From DASSWG01 sp041689995 (lineage in GTDB: Bacteria; Bacteroidota; Bacteroidia; Flavobacteriales; Flavobacteriaceae), in assembly GCA_041689995.1 (NCBI GenBank), contig JBDNFD010000085.1, positions 1 through 57,470 on the forward strand: DNA of 57,470 bases, read 5' to 3'. The notes beneath the pieces were generated by a model that ran no database searches, was not told the origin of the DNA, and saw only the letters and a program-made list of their open reading frames with translations. The translations under genes were made by a program, and so were the position numbers. This document shows, one piece after another, positions 28,585-36,930 of this stretch; positions within the stretch are counted from its first letter, which is position 1; the number at the start of each line of letters is the position of its first letter.

Positions 28585-29154
28585 CTATTTTCCGGTAATC
28601 ACTTTTGGGTACCGAATAATTTTGTCGCCCAAAACATATCCTTTTTCAAGCACATCCACAATTTTTCCTTTCATGGAATTATCAGGCACGGAAATTTGGG
28701 TCACTGCCTCATGAAGTTCCGGATCGAATGCATCGCCTTCTTTCACTTCCATCAGGGTCAATCCTTTATTTTTCAGGGTTTCTTTGAGCTTATTGTAAAT
28801 GAGTTCTACTCCCTTCAGCAAATCCTTATCACCAGATTTGGAAATTTCGGCCAATGCCCTGTCAAAATCGTCCACAACGGGTAAAAGGGCATGCAAAACC
28901 TCTTGATTCGCAGTTTTGAAAAGTTCCAACCTTTCTTTCGAAGTTCTTCGTTTGTAATTTTCAAACTCCGCAAACAAACGCAAAAATTTATCTTTCTCTT
29001 TTCCAAGGGATTCTTGCAATTGTTCGGTTTCGCTCAAGACTTCTTCTTCACTGAAATCTTGGTCATTTGTGACGCCATCATCCAAGGATTGATCTTGCAT
29101 TTCCTCCATGTCTTCAAAATCTGCGTCTTTTTTATGGTTATCTTTTTTGTTCAT
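28585..29154 (-). CDS. grpE: Nucleotide exchange factor GrpE
   Basis: 189 residues. An acidic, disordered N-terminus (about 1-45) leads into a long coiled coil (about 45-100), then the beta-wing domain ending in YVLGDKIIRYPKVITGK. LRLFAEFENYKRRTSKE and LLPVVDDFDRAL are family hallmarks. It releases ADP from DnaK. First gene of a grpE-dnaJ operon with a good promoter at 29191-29223. No CIRCE operator is visible in the leader. Confidence 0.96.
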   Translation of the reverse strand: MNKKDNHKKDADFEDMEEMQDQSLDDGVTNDQDFSEEEVLSETEQLQESLGKEKDKFLRLFAEFENYKRRTSKERLELFKTANQEVLHALLPVVDDFDRALAEISKSGDKDLLKGVELIYNKLKETLKNKGLTLMEVKEGDAFDPELHEAVTQISVPDNSMKGKIVDVLEKGYVLGDKIIRYPKVITGK

Positions 29155-29190
29155 ACCGAATTTCTTTTTTTATGCTGCAATAATGAATGG

Positions 29191-29223
29191 CAAAAGTACT
29201 GCCATTTCTTGAAAAATGTCAAA
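29191..29223 (-). promoter_or_regulatory. Bacteroidota-type promoter of grpE-dnaJ
   Basis: On the minus strand TTTG (29223-29220), a 21-base spacer and TACTTTTG (29198-29191) match the TTTG/TANNTTTG consensus, about 37 bases before the grpE ATG. Confidence 0.75.
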
Positions 29224-29336
29224 ATGTCATTGAAAGTTTTGGTAAATATCAAGAAGGAAAAAATTGTTATATTCGTCAGAAATTTGGTTCCTTCAAAAAA
29301 TGTGAATGTTAGATTCTAAAACGATAAATTAAACTT

Positions 29337-30029
29337 ATGAAAAGAATATTTTTAAATTTATTTCTTGCGACAATTTTTGCCAGCAGTTTCAGCGCATGTA
29401 AAAACGACACTAAAAAAGAGAACGGTGCGACAAACGAACTTGCCGAAAGGCCTGAGAATCCACTGAGTTTTCAACTTGAACCAGCGTCTTCCCACATAAG
29501 CTGGACGGGCTCAAAACCCGGTGCCGAACATCATGGAACCATTGAGTTTGTTTCTGGGGAATTTCATTTTGACGCAACCAATTTAGAAAGCGGACAAGTG
29601 AAAATTGATATGAGTTCCATTACTGTTCTTGATGAAGGAATGACAGCTGATAAAAAACGTTCATTGGAAAATCATTTGAAAGGAACCGCTGAGGGGAAAG
29701 AAAACGATTTTTTCAATACGAAAGAATTTCCGACCGCAAGTTTTGGAATCACCAATATCAAAAATCACGAAGAAACCACCTGGATAGAAGGGAATCTTAC
29801 CATGAGGAAAGAAACACATTTGGTGAAATTTCCGGTAAAAATCACTTGGGCCAGAGACAATTCTTCAGTAAAGATTGTTAGTGAAAAATTCACAATTGAC
29901 CGGACAAAATGGGGCGTCAATTATGGCTCGAAATCAATTTTTGGTAATTTGGGCAATAAATTCATCAATGATGAAATCGGGTTGCAAATTTTTATAAAAG
30001 CTGTTTTGGTGAATAGCGATGAGCGATAA
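29337..30029 (+). CDS. YceI family lipoprotein
   Basis: 230 residues. Lipoprotein signal with Cys at about 21 (FASSFSACKND), followed by a YceI lipocalin-like beta-barrel (about 50-225). Barrel signatures include SHISWTGSKPGAEHHGTIEF, then NDFFNTKEFPTASFG and the C-terminal DRTKWGVNYGSKS. YceI proteins bind isoprenoid or other long hydrophobic ligands in the periplasm; the ligand is unknown here. The gene is divergent from grpE and convergent with recN. Confidence 0.92.
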   Translation: MKRIFLNLFLATIFASSFSACKNDTKKENGATNELAERPENPLSFQLEPASSHISWTGSKPGAEHHGTIEFVSGEFHFDATNLESGQVKIDMSSITVLDEGMTADKKRSLENHLKGTAEGKENDFFNTKEFPTASFGITNIKNHEETTWIEGNLTMRKETHLVKFPVKITWARDNSSVKIVSEKFTIDRTKWGVNYGSKSIFGNLGNKFINDEIGLQIFIKAVLVNSDER

Positions 30030-30059
30030 TGGATTCCGCAAGCATAAAATAATAACAAC

Positions 30060-31724
30060 TTACGTCTTACGATTTTCCATCAAAGCTTTTGCATGAATTA
30101 TTGCAGAGGCATGATTTTCGTTCCCACCCAACATTCCGGCCAGTTCCAGAATACGCTCTTCGCCGTTCAATTGAACAATCTTTGTTTCGGTTTTATTATT
30201 TTTACTTTCTTTAAAAACCTTGAAATGCTGTTTTCCTTTGGCCGCGATTTGTGGTAAATGGGTGATGGAAATGACCTGCATTTGTTTTCCCATAGAACGT
30301 AGAATATTTCCCATTTTTTGTGCTATTTCCCCAGAAACGCCAGTATCTATTTCATCGAAAATAATGGTTGGCAATTTGCTGTATTCCGCCAAAATGCTTT
30401 TGATTGCCAAAGTGATCCTGGAAAGTTCCCCTCCGGAAGCCACCTTTTTTAAATCATTGAATTCACTTCCTTTATTGGCCGCCAATTTCCATTCCATTTC
30501 ATCGTTTCCACGATGGGAAAAATTTTGTGTGGTATGAAGGGAAAATTTCAATCGTGCTTCCGGCATTCCCAATTCTTGCAGTATTTTTTCTATGGAAGTA
30601 ATAAACTTTGGAAGAATTTTCGTCCGCTGTTTGTGAAGTTTTTCTCCCAAATCGGAAGTTTTTGTTTTCGCCTTCTCCATTTGAACATTCAATTTGGAGA
30701 ACGCCACATCGGCATTTTCGGTAATCGCAATTTTTTCCGTCAATTCTTCTTGGATTTCCAACAATTCTTCCACAGTTGAAACCCCATGTTTTTTTTGAAG
30801 ATTATAAATTTCATGTAAACGTTGATTCACCAAAGCCAATGTTTCCGGGTCATCCTCGATTTCCAATATCGCATCTTCCATTTCTTGAAGTACATCTTCC
30901 ATTTCCAATTGAACACTTTCCACGCGTTCATAAAGCGATTTATAGTTGGAGGAAAATTGCTGAATCCGGCCCAATCGGATTTTTATTTCGTGCAATCCAG
31001 CCAAGTTCCCCACTTCTTCGCGTTGCAAAAGTTCCAAGGCTTCCCCTAAATTTTCCTTTAAAGCTTCAACATTGTCCAATTGCTGTTGTTGCTCTTCCAA
31101 TTCATTTTGAACACGCGGTTTTAAATTTGCGTTCCGCAGTTCGTTCAAAAGAAATGAATTATAATCAAAAACTGCATTTGCTTCCTTTTGCTGTGATTGT
31201 AAAGTTTCCAAATCACGTTTCAATTGGTTGAATTCTTGAAAATTTTTCCTGTATTCTGCAAGCAACAAATCATTTCCTGCCAAAGCATCTATCACGCTAA
31301 ATCTATATTCCGTATCGCCCAAAGAAATAGTGTCGTGTTGGCTATGAATATCGATCAAACGAGCGCCGAGACTGCCCAAAATTGAGAGATTGACCGGAGA
31401 ATCATTAATAAAAGCACGTGATTTTCCGGAAGGAAGAATTTCGCGACGAATGATGGTTTCGGGCTCATAATCTAATTCCTGCTCTTCGAAAAAGGATTGC
31501 AACCGATAATCGGAAATAGCGAAAACGCCTTCAATAACGCATTTCTTCCCCGAATTTCGGACAGTAGATAAATCTGCTCTATTCCCCAGCAACAAGGAAA
31601 GTGCGCCTAATAAAATTGATTTTCCAGTTCCTGTTTCACCTGTAATAATGGTTAACCCATCCCGAAGTTCCAATGTAATATCATCGATCAGGGCAAAATT
31701 CTTTATGGAAAGCGAAGTGAGCAA
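30060..31724 (-). CDS. recN: DNA repair protein RecN
   Basis: 554 residues, SMC-like ABC ATPase acting in recombinational repair of double-strand breaks. Walker A IITGETGTGKSILLGAL (about 28-44), long antiparallel coiled coils (about 160-360), signature motif KVASGGELSRITLAIK (about 430) and Walker B LPTIIFDEIDTGVSG (about 452) are all present. Last gene of the minus-strand run bamD-rpoZ-coaBC-porD-recN; 137 bases of repeat-bearing sequence separate it from porD. Confidence 0.96.
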   Translation of the reverse strand: MLTSLSIKNFALIDDITLELRDGLTIITGETGTGKSILLGALSLLLGNRADLSTVRNSGKKCVIEGVFAISDYRLQSFFEEQELDYEPETIIRREILPSGKSRAFINDSPVNLSILGSLGARLIDIHSQHDTISLGDTEYRFSVIDALAGNDLLLAEYRKNFQEFNQLKRDLETLQSQQKEANAVFDYNSFLLNELRNANLKPRVQNELEEQQQQLDNVEALKENLGEALELLQREEVGNLAGLHEIKIRLGRIQQFSSNYKSLYERVESVQLEMEDVLQEMEDAILEIEDDPETLALVNQRLHEIYNLQKKHGVSTVEELLEIQEELTEKIAITENADVAFSKLNVQMEKAKTKTSDLGEKLHKQRTKILPKFITSIEKILQELGMPEARLKFSLHTTQNFSHRGNDEMEWKLAANKGSEFNDLKKVASGGELSRITLAIKSILAEYSKLPTIIFDEIDTGVSGEIAQKMGNILRSMGKQMQVISITHLPQIAAKGKQHFKVFKESKNNKTETKIVQLNGEERILELAGMLGGNENHASAIIHAKALMENRKT

Positions 31725-31730
31725 TTTACC

Positions 31731-31758
31731 GAGTTATGAGTTAGAAGTTAGAAGTTAC
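31731..31758. repeat. Degenerate GAGTTAT-type heptamer repeat
   Basis: Four consecutive heptamers GAGTTAT, GAGTTAG, AAGTTAG, AAGTTAC lie just upstream of the recN start. They belong to the same heptamer class as the 12-copy array at the left edge, but have decayed. Confidence 0.8.
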
Positions 31759-31825
31759 AATGGTTACAACTATAAGTAAAAGCGCAAACATGAAATTTTT
31801 AATAGTTTATATCATGAATTAATGA

Positions 31826-31862
31826 TCCCGAGTGCTCGGGACTTATCCCGAGTGCTCGGGAC
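31826..31862. repeat. Two direct copies of a 17-base hairpin unit
   Basis: TCCCGAGTGCTCGGGAC occurs twice with a 20-base period. Each copy is itself an inverted repeat (CCCGAG-TG-CTCGGG), and the two can also pair with each other. They abut the porD stop codon, between porD and recN, and may act as a transcript end or stabiliser, or be a small repeated element. Confidence 0.9.
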
Positions 31863-32749
31863 TAATGAATGTTCCGCCAATTTTTGCTGTATTGAGGCGA
31901 CAAATTATTCAGTACGTCCACGACTTCGGAAATTTCAACGGATGGTCCATCGCTGAATATTTTCTCAATTTCATCTGCTTTTGCGTCAAAAAATGAGCGA
32001 ATAGCAATGGAACTTGTTCGATTACTGCTAATTTCGCCCAGTTGAAGAATAGCGTCGGCAACTTTCTGTTTTCCCGTTTTGACATCTTTATACATGGCGT
32101 CCAAACCTTCGCGGTGATAGGTATATAGCGCATTCCGATAATCTTCTAAGCTTGGAGACAGCAAATCTTCATTCAATCGAAACCGGGATTGATTGCCGTC
32201 TGTGGGCTTCCAACCCTGATAATTGCTTTGCTGCGCGGTGCTCACTATTTGTTCTGCACTCTGCAAATAATCAGATCCACCAAGTGGTGCAAAAGTATCG
32301 GCATCAAGGCCCAAAATAGTGTAAACGTAATAACCCACCACGGAAACCAAATTGGAATCGAAACTGTTCGGGTTGAATTTTAGGGATTCAAATTCGATAT
32401 ATTGAAAAGAAAATTGTTCATCCTTAAAGTTGATAATCGGTGTAGCCATCGAAGAACCATAAACCGGTCGGGACGATTGAATTTGAATACTTCCCGTGAA
32501 AGAACCAGATTTATATTCCTTAATGGTAATGAAGATGCTACAATTTATTTTTTCATGATTTTTGAACTTTTCACCTGTCCAATTTTTCTGGTTTATGAAT
32601 TCAGAAAGTGATTTTTCCAAGGTTTTGAAAATTGTTAATCCAGTTTGGCCGGTTTGGCGTGCGTTCACTTCAACCTGACAATTAATTTCCTGTGCAATTC
32701 CGAGATTGCAGCAAAACAGCATTCCAAAAATCAATAAAAGGTTTTTCAT
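31862..32749 (-). CDS. porD: PorD, DUF4835 family protein linked to type IX secretion
   Basis: 295 residues with signal peptide (MKNLLLIFGMLFCCNLGIAQ) and one DUF4835 domain over the rest (QEINCQVEVNARQTG, then FKTLEKSLSEFINQKNW, later YYVYTILGLDADTFAPLGG). Members are annotated as PorD and associated with the Bacteroidota type IX secretion system, though the mechanism is unclear. The start overlaps the coaBC stop by four bases, in the conserved flavobacterial order bamD-rpoZ-coaBC-porD-recN. The stop TAG lies at the edge of the hairpin repeats. Confidence 0.88.
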   Translation of the reverse strand: MKNLLLIFGMLFCCNLGIAQEINCQVEVNARQTGQTGLTIFKTLEKSLSEFINQKNWTGEKFKNHEKINCSIFITIKEYKSGSFTGSIQIQSSRPVYGSSMATPIINFKDEQFSFQYIEFESLKFNPNSFDSNLVSVVGYYVYTILGLDADTFAPLGGSDYLQSAEQIVSTAQQSNYQGWKPTDGNQSRFRLNEDLLSPSLEDYRNALYTYHREGLDAMYKDVKTGKQKVADAILQLGEISSNRTSSIAIRSFFDAKADEIEKIFSDGPSVEISEVVDVLNNLSPQYSKNWRNIH

Positions 32750-33948
32750 GGAAGCATTTTTATGAGTTCGTGGATAATGTCTTTAGCGACTTCGTGTTTG
32801 GATTTTGTGTCATATTCCAGTATTTCAGTGTGCTTAATAATGGTCACTTTATTAGTTTCCTTTTGAAATCCCGCGTCTTTGTCTTTCAGCGAATTTAAGA
32901 CAATAAAATCCAAATTCTTTTTATTCAGTTTCTTTTTTGCGTTTTCAATTTCATTTTCTGTTTCCAAGGCAAATCCGACAAGTATCTGATTTTCTTTTTG
33001 CAACCCCAAAGAAAGCAGAATATCTTTTGTAGGTTCACATTCAATATTAAAAAACCCATCCGTTTTCTTTACTTTTTGATCGAAAACCTTTTTTGGCCTA
33101 TAATCGGCAACGGCGGCAGCGGCAATGACCGCATCCACACTTTGAAAATGAAGGTTCGCTTCTTGAAACATTTCTTCCGCCGATAGGACCGAACTGATTT
33201 TCACCAAGGAATGTTCGAGTTTCAAACTTGTGGGTCCGCTGATCAAAAGAACTTGTGCGCCAAGATTTGCGGCGACTTCAGCTAAAGCATAACCCATTTT
33301 TCCGCTGGAATGGTTACCAATAAAACGAACCGGATCAATCGCTTCGTATGTTGGACCCGCAGTAATCATTATTACTTTCCCTTTTAAAGGAAGATTTGAT
33401 AGGATATTTTGTTCTATTTCGGCAAGAATTTCTTCCGGTTCAGCCATTCTTCCCTCACCAATCAAACCACTGGCCAACTCACCAGTTCCGGCATTGATTA
33501 CAAAATTTCCGAAAGATTCCAGTTTTTCCAAACTATTTTTGGTTGACGGATGCCGATACATATCCAAATCCATTGCAGGCGCAACATAGACGGGACATTT
33601 TGCTGAAAGATAAGTAGCCAACAAGAAATTATCACTCGCTCCGGAAGCCATTTTGGACAACGTATTTGCAGTCGCAGGTGCAATGACCATCAGATCAGCC
33701 CATAATGCCAACTCCACGTGATTATTCCAATCAGCATGATTTTCTTCTTTCGTAAATGAAGAAAAAACCTTGTTTTTCGAAAGGGTAGAAAGCGTGAGCG
33801 GGGCAACAAAATCTTTAGATGCGGAAGTCATAATCACCTTCACTTCGGCACCGGCCTTGACAAACAACCGAACCAAAAATGCAGATTTGTAAGCGGCAAT
33901 GCCCCCAGTGACTCCCAAAAGTATATGCTTGCCCCTTAAAATACCCAT
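32746..33948 (-). CDS. coaBC: Bifunctional phosphopantothenoylcysteine decarboxylase/phosphopantothenate-cysteine ligase
   Basis: 400 residues, two consecutive steps of coenzyme A synthesis. N-terminal CoaC flavoprotein domain (1-180): GVTGGIAAYKSAFLVR, HVELALWADLMVIAPATANT with the catalytic His and the PASAN-like motif, and PAMDLDMYRHP. C-terminal CoaB domain (about 185-400): VMITAGPTYEAIDPVRFIGN, HSSGKMGYALAE, AAAVADYRPK and VGFALETEN. Four-base overlap with porD and only six bases after rpoZ, so clearly an operon member. Confidence 0.96.
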   Translation of the reverse strand: MGILRGKHILLGVTGGIAAYKSAFLVRLFVKAGAEVKVIMTSASKDFVAPLTLSTLSKNKVFSSFTKEENHADWNNHVELALWADLMVIAPATANTLSKMASGASDNFLLATYLSAKCPVYVAPAMDLDMYRHPSTKNSLEKLESFGNFVINAGTGELASGLIGEGRMAEPEEILAEIEQNILSNLPLKGKVIMITAGPTYEAIDPVRFIGNHSSGKMGYALAEVAANLGAQVLLISGPTSLKLEHSLVKISSVLSAEEMFQEANLHFQSVDAVIAAAAVADYRPKKVFDQKVKKTDGFFNIECEPTKDILLSLGLQKENQILVGFALETENEIENAKKKLNKKNLDFIVLNSLKDKDAGFQKETNKVTIIKHTEILEYDTKSKHEVAKDIIHELIKMLP

Positions 33949-33954
33949 AAATGC

Positions 33955-34287
33955 TTATTCCTCCGTCTGCTTTGTATCACGGTAGTATATTTTACCTTCA
34001 AGCCATTCCTGAACCGCCAATGCATGTGGTTTTGGAAGACGTTCGTAAAATTTGGAAACCTCTATTTGCTCCTTGTTTTCGAAGATTTCATCCAAACTAT
34101 CATTATAAGTTGCGAATTCATCCAATTTTTCCAATAATTCGGTTTTGATATCGCCGTTGATCTGTGTTGCTCTTTTCGCAATAATCGAAATGGCTTCATA
34201 GATATTGTTGGTCGGCGCATCGATCAAATTTTTATCGAGGGTAATCGTGCTGATCGCGGCACCGCTATTTTTCAAATTAATGCTCAT
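33955..34287 (-). CDS. rpoZ: RNA polymerase omega subunit (Bacteroidota type)
   Basis: 110 residues. The N-terminal half carries an RpoZ-like segment (TNNIYEAISIIAKRATQIN), the helix that contacts the beta-prime subunit; the C-terminal part (KPHALAVQEWLEGKIYYRD) is typical of the Bacteroidota form. It assists assembly and stability of RNA polymerase. Located between bamD (four-base overlap) and coaBC, a neighbourhood that parallels the rpoZ-coaBC pairing of other bacteria. Confidence 0.92.
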   Translation of the reverse strand: MSINLKNSGAAISTITLDKNLIDAPTNNIYEAISIIAKRATQINGDIKTELLEKLDEFATYNDSLDEIFENKEQIEVSKFYERLPKPHALAVQEWLEGKIYYRDTKQTEE

Positions 34288-35108
34288 GTCGTTTTGTTTT
34301 TAAATTCTTTCAATCGCGTTTGAATGTCTTCGGAATAGGTAGTGGCTTGCTCAATAAATTCACCTTGGGGGTAATATTTGATATATTTTTCATATTGTCC
34401 CCAGGCAGTTTCCAATCTTTCTTCCATCAAATATTTGTAACTGTTGATGGCCAATAAATAAGCCGATTCGAACTTGTAATAGTATGCTTTCTCGCGAAAA
34501 GAGGAACCTGGATAATCCAAAATGAAATTATCCATTGCCTCGACAGCCGCTTTATAATGTAAGGTGTGATGGTATTGTTTGGCGATTTCGTATGCCTTTT
34601 TTTCTAATTTAGTTTGCAATTCCTGGGCCATAGCATTAGCCTTATCGAAAAACCCGCCTTCGGGATAACTGTCCAAGTAAGACTGCAATTTGAAAATCCC
34701 TTTTTTAGTGTACTCTTGATCCAAACTATATCGAGGGGAAATTTCATAGTAACTTTTCGCACTTTTGAACGATGCCTCTTCCGTTTTATCACTTTCCGGA
34801 TAGGCTTTTGCAAAGCGTTCAAACTGGTAACCCGCGGTATAATAATCCCTCAATTGAAAGTAGGAATCCGCGTATAAAAACGAGAGTTTCTGCCCTTGTG
34901 GCTTCCCTCTATATTTATTGATGATTTGTTCCTGAAGGCGCAAAGATTTTTTGAAATACTTTTCTTTTCCGGTGTTGACGCCTTTTTCATAAAGCTGAAC
35001 CGCAAGTTCATATTTCGGATTGTCTTCGCTTCCTTTCAAGACTTTTTGGTACTCGCCGCATGAAGACAAAATCATCACCGCAAAACCTAAAACAACTATA
35101 TTCCTCAT
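34284..35108 (-). CDS. bamD: Outer-membrane assembly lipoprotein BamD
   Basis: 274 residues from the ATG at 35108; the frame is open to an ATG at 35147, but the inner start gives a standard lipoprotein signal MRNIVVLGFAVMILSSCGEY with lipobox Cys. Five or so TPR-like helical repeats follow (about 30-260), including FLYADSYFQLRDYYTAGYQF and FREKAYYYKFESAYLL. It is the lipoprotein of the BAM complex that inserts outer-membrane proteins with BamA. Head of the bamD-rpoZ-coaBC-porD stretch. Confidence 0.93.
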   Translation of the reverse strand: MRNIVVLGFAVMILSSCGEYQKVLKGSEDNPKYELAVQLYEKGVNTGKEKYFKKSLRLQEQIINKYRGKPQGQKLSFLYADSYFQLRDYYTAGYQFERFAKAYPESDKTEEASFKSAKSYYEISPRYSLDQEYTKKGIFKLQSYLDSYPEGGFFDKANAMAQELQTKLEKKAYEIAKQYHHTLHYKAAVEAMDNFILDYPGSSFREKAYYYKFESAYLLAINSYKYLMEERLETAWGQYEKYIKYYPQGEFIEQATTYSEDIQTRLKEFKNKTT

Positions 35109-35285
35109 TCCGTTCAAAAACATTTTGCAAAAGTACTGCTTTACCATCTATTATTAAAACTTTTATTTAATTGGAAGAAACGTTTCAATTTTCAAGTGAT
35201 TACTTCTTCTTCCCGAATCTTTCTGGCGTCAAAACGCTTTTGTAAAAGTTTATATTGTATCCCGAAACATTTGCGCCGAAAAAAA

Positions 35286-36167
35286 TCAATCATTAAGTTC
35301 CTGCAAAAAATCCTGGATTCGTCCGGATAAATTTTCACTGGCAGAAACCAACGGAAGACGAACATAATTTTTCGCCAGACCCAATTTCTCAAAGACAGTT
35401 TTAATTCCGGCCGGATTTCCTTCGGCAAAAATCAGTTCAATGGCTGGCTCCAATATATAATGAATTTTATAGGCTTCGGAAACATTTCCTTCCAATCCCA
35501 AACGGATCAGTTTAGAAAATTCTTTGGGAAAGCCTTCACCGATCACAGAAATTACGCCTGCTCCGCCCGCCAAAACAATGGGCAATGCAATCATGTCATC
35601 GCCGGAAATCACCAAGAAATCTTTCGGAACCAAAGAAATCAATTTCATGGCTTGCACCATATCCCCGGCGGCTTCTTTAATTCCGATAATATTCCCGCAA
35701 TCTTTTGCCAAACGCACCACCGTTTCCGGGAGGATATTCGAAGCGGTTCTTCCGGGAACATTGTATAAAATAATGGACAATGATGAATTTTCCGCTATGG
35801 CTTTGAAATGCTGATAAATCCCTTCCTGAGTTGGTTTGTTGTAATAAGGTGAAACAGATAAAATCGCCTCAAAATCGGATAAATCGGTGGAATTTAATTC
35901 TTCAATAACCAGAGCTGTATTATTTCCGCCGATTCCCAAAACCAATGGTAATCTTCCATTGTTCACCTCAACAATCGACTTAATAATCAATTGTTTTTCC
36001 TCCTTGGTCAAGGTGGCGCTTTCCGCAGTCGTTCCCAAAACCACGAGATAATCGATCCCATTATCAATCTGAAATCGCACGATGTTTTTAAGCGCTTCCA
36101 CATCAATAGATAAGTCCTTTTTGAAAGGCGTAATGAGCGCTACACCGGTTCCGATCAGATTTTTCAT
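35286..36167 (-). CDS. dapA: 4-hydroxy-tetrahydrodipicolinate synthase
   Basis: 293 residues from the ATG at 36167 (MKNLIGTGVALITPFK); the ATG at 36221 would add 18 lysine-rich residues not typical of the family. TIM barrel enzyme condensing pyruvate and aspartate semialdehyde in lysine and diaminopimelate synthesis. Visible: VLGTTAESATLT (substrate-binding Thr pair), SPYYNKPTQEGIY, LYNVPGRTASN (catalytic Tyr and Arg) and IIGIKEAAGDM with the Schiff-base Lys at about 161. It lies between the DUF6913 gene and bamD. Confidence 0.96.
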   Translation of the reverse strand: MKNLIGTGVALITPFKKDLSIDVEALKNIVRFQIDNGIDYLVVLGTTAESATLTKEEKQLIIKSIVEVNNGRLPLVLGIGGNNTALVIEELNSTDLSDFEAILSVSPYYNKPTQEGIYQHFKAIAENSSLSIILYNVPGRTASNILPETVVRLAKDCGNIIGIKEAAGDMVQAMKLISLVPKDFLVISGDDMIALPIVLAGGAGVISVIGEGFPKEFSKLIRLGLEGNVSEAYKIHYILEPAIELIFAEGNPAGIKTVFEKLGLAKNYVRLPLVSASENLSGRIQDFLQELND

Positions 36168-36290
36168 GCCATTTTGATTTTTTTTCTTCTTTATTCCTGC
36201 GAGGTCTTTTTGATCTTGCAAGTCTCTGTTTAATTTCGGTTTATTGATACCTACATGGTTTTTGAAACCTTGCAGGAACTTTGGATTTCT

Positions 36291-36800
36291 TTAAACAATA
36301 ACTGCCAAATATTTTTTCAGCTCCGCAATAAAAAGTTTGTAGTCTTTCGGATCCACATGGATTTCCAGATCATTCAAACGCCTTTCTTCCAACGGAAAAC
36401 CCACTTTCAATTTTGCTTTTGACGAAGCGCTCAAGATAAGCAATTCATCTGAAGGTTTTACAAAATAATTCAAAAGTAGATCGTAATTTGTGTTCGCAAA
36501 TGCCCGCTCATTACTGTTTTCCTCAAAGGTTGCGTTCCAGCCCAATCGCTTTCCATGGAAAGCATTCAAATTATATTTTTCAGGAAAATCTTTTCGCGAA
36601 GTGAACACAATGAACGAGAAATTCTCGTTTGGAACATTCAATTCTTTTTGTAATTCGGCAAGATCAAAATCTTGTTCCACAATATCCAAATCGAGAATAA
36701 TCCCAACCTTTTTATTGTCATTTGGTTCTATTGGACGATTCCCTTTCAGGAAGGAAGCAAGCGGTTTTTTAGCGGAATATCTTTTTAATTGTCGCAGCAT
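36291..36800 (-). CDS. DUF6913 family protein of unknown function
   Basis: 169 residues, cytosolic, no signal peptide. A basic N-terminus (MLRQLKRYSAKKPLASFLKG) is followed by an alternating alpha/beta domain (VGIILDLD, SFIVFTSRKDFPEKYNL, LLLNYFVKP, DELLILSASSKAKLKVGFPLEERRLNDL). It is a conserved flavobacterial neighbour of dapA (family knowledge), but its function is not established. A perfect -7 element lies at 36823-36830. Confidence 0.85.
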   Translation of the reverse strand: MLRQLKRYSAKKPLASFLKGNRPIEPNDNKKVGIILDLDIVEQDFDLAELQKELNVPNENFSFIVFTSRKDFPEKYNLNAFHGKRLGWNATFEENSNERAFANTNYDLLLNYFVKPSDELLILSASSKAKLKVGFPLEERRLNDLEIHVDPKDYKLFIAELKKYLAVIV

Positions 36801-36822
36801 TTGGTTTCATGAAATACGGTTT

Positions 36823-36830
36823 CAAAGATA
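36823..36830 (-). promoter_or_regulatory. Possible -7 element of the DUF6913-dapA transcript
   Basis: Minus-strand TATCTTTG (TANNTTTG), 23 bases before the DUF6913 ATG. No matching TTG is seen at the usual distance. Confidence 0.45.
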
Positions 36831-36877
36831 CTATTTTCGGACTTGTATTTTGAAAAAAGGTGATTTTTAAAATGAAA

Positions 36878-36906
36878 AAAAGCGGCATTTTGAACATACC
36901 GCTTTT
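36878..36906 (-). terminator. Rho-independent terminator after the M61 peptidase gene
   Basis: Minus-strand AAAAGCGG and CCGCTTTT form an eight-pair stem around a 13-base loop, followed by a run of T's. It is 25 bases downstream of the peptidase stop codon. Confidence 0.75.
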
Positions 36907-36930
36907 CAAATATGATTTCTATTTTCGGAA

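Noticed and set aside
27754..28884. 376-codon plus-strand open frame opposite dnaJ and grpE
   Set aside because: Antisense to two well-recognised genes with complete motifs; the translation is Phe/His/Ser-rich and shows no domain. A shadow of the coding bias.
29155..29336. CIRCE-type heat-shock operator before grpE
   Set aside because: No TTAGCACTC-N9-GAGTGCTAA-like inverted repeat; only the housekeeping-type promoter is visible.
35192..35428. 78-codon minus-strand frame overlapping the end of dapA
   Set aside because: Mostly in another frame of dapA; only its end is outside, and no family or promoter supports it.
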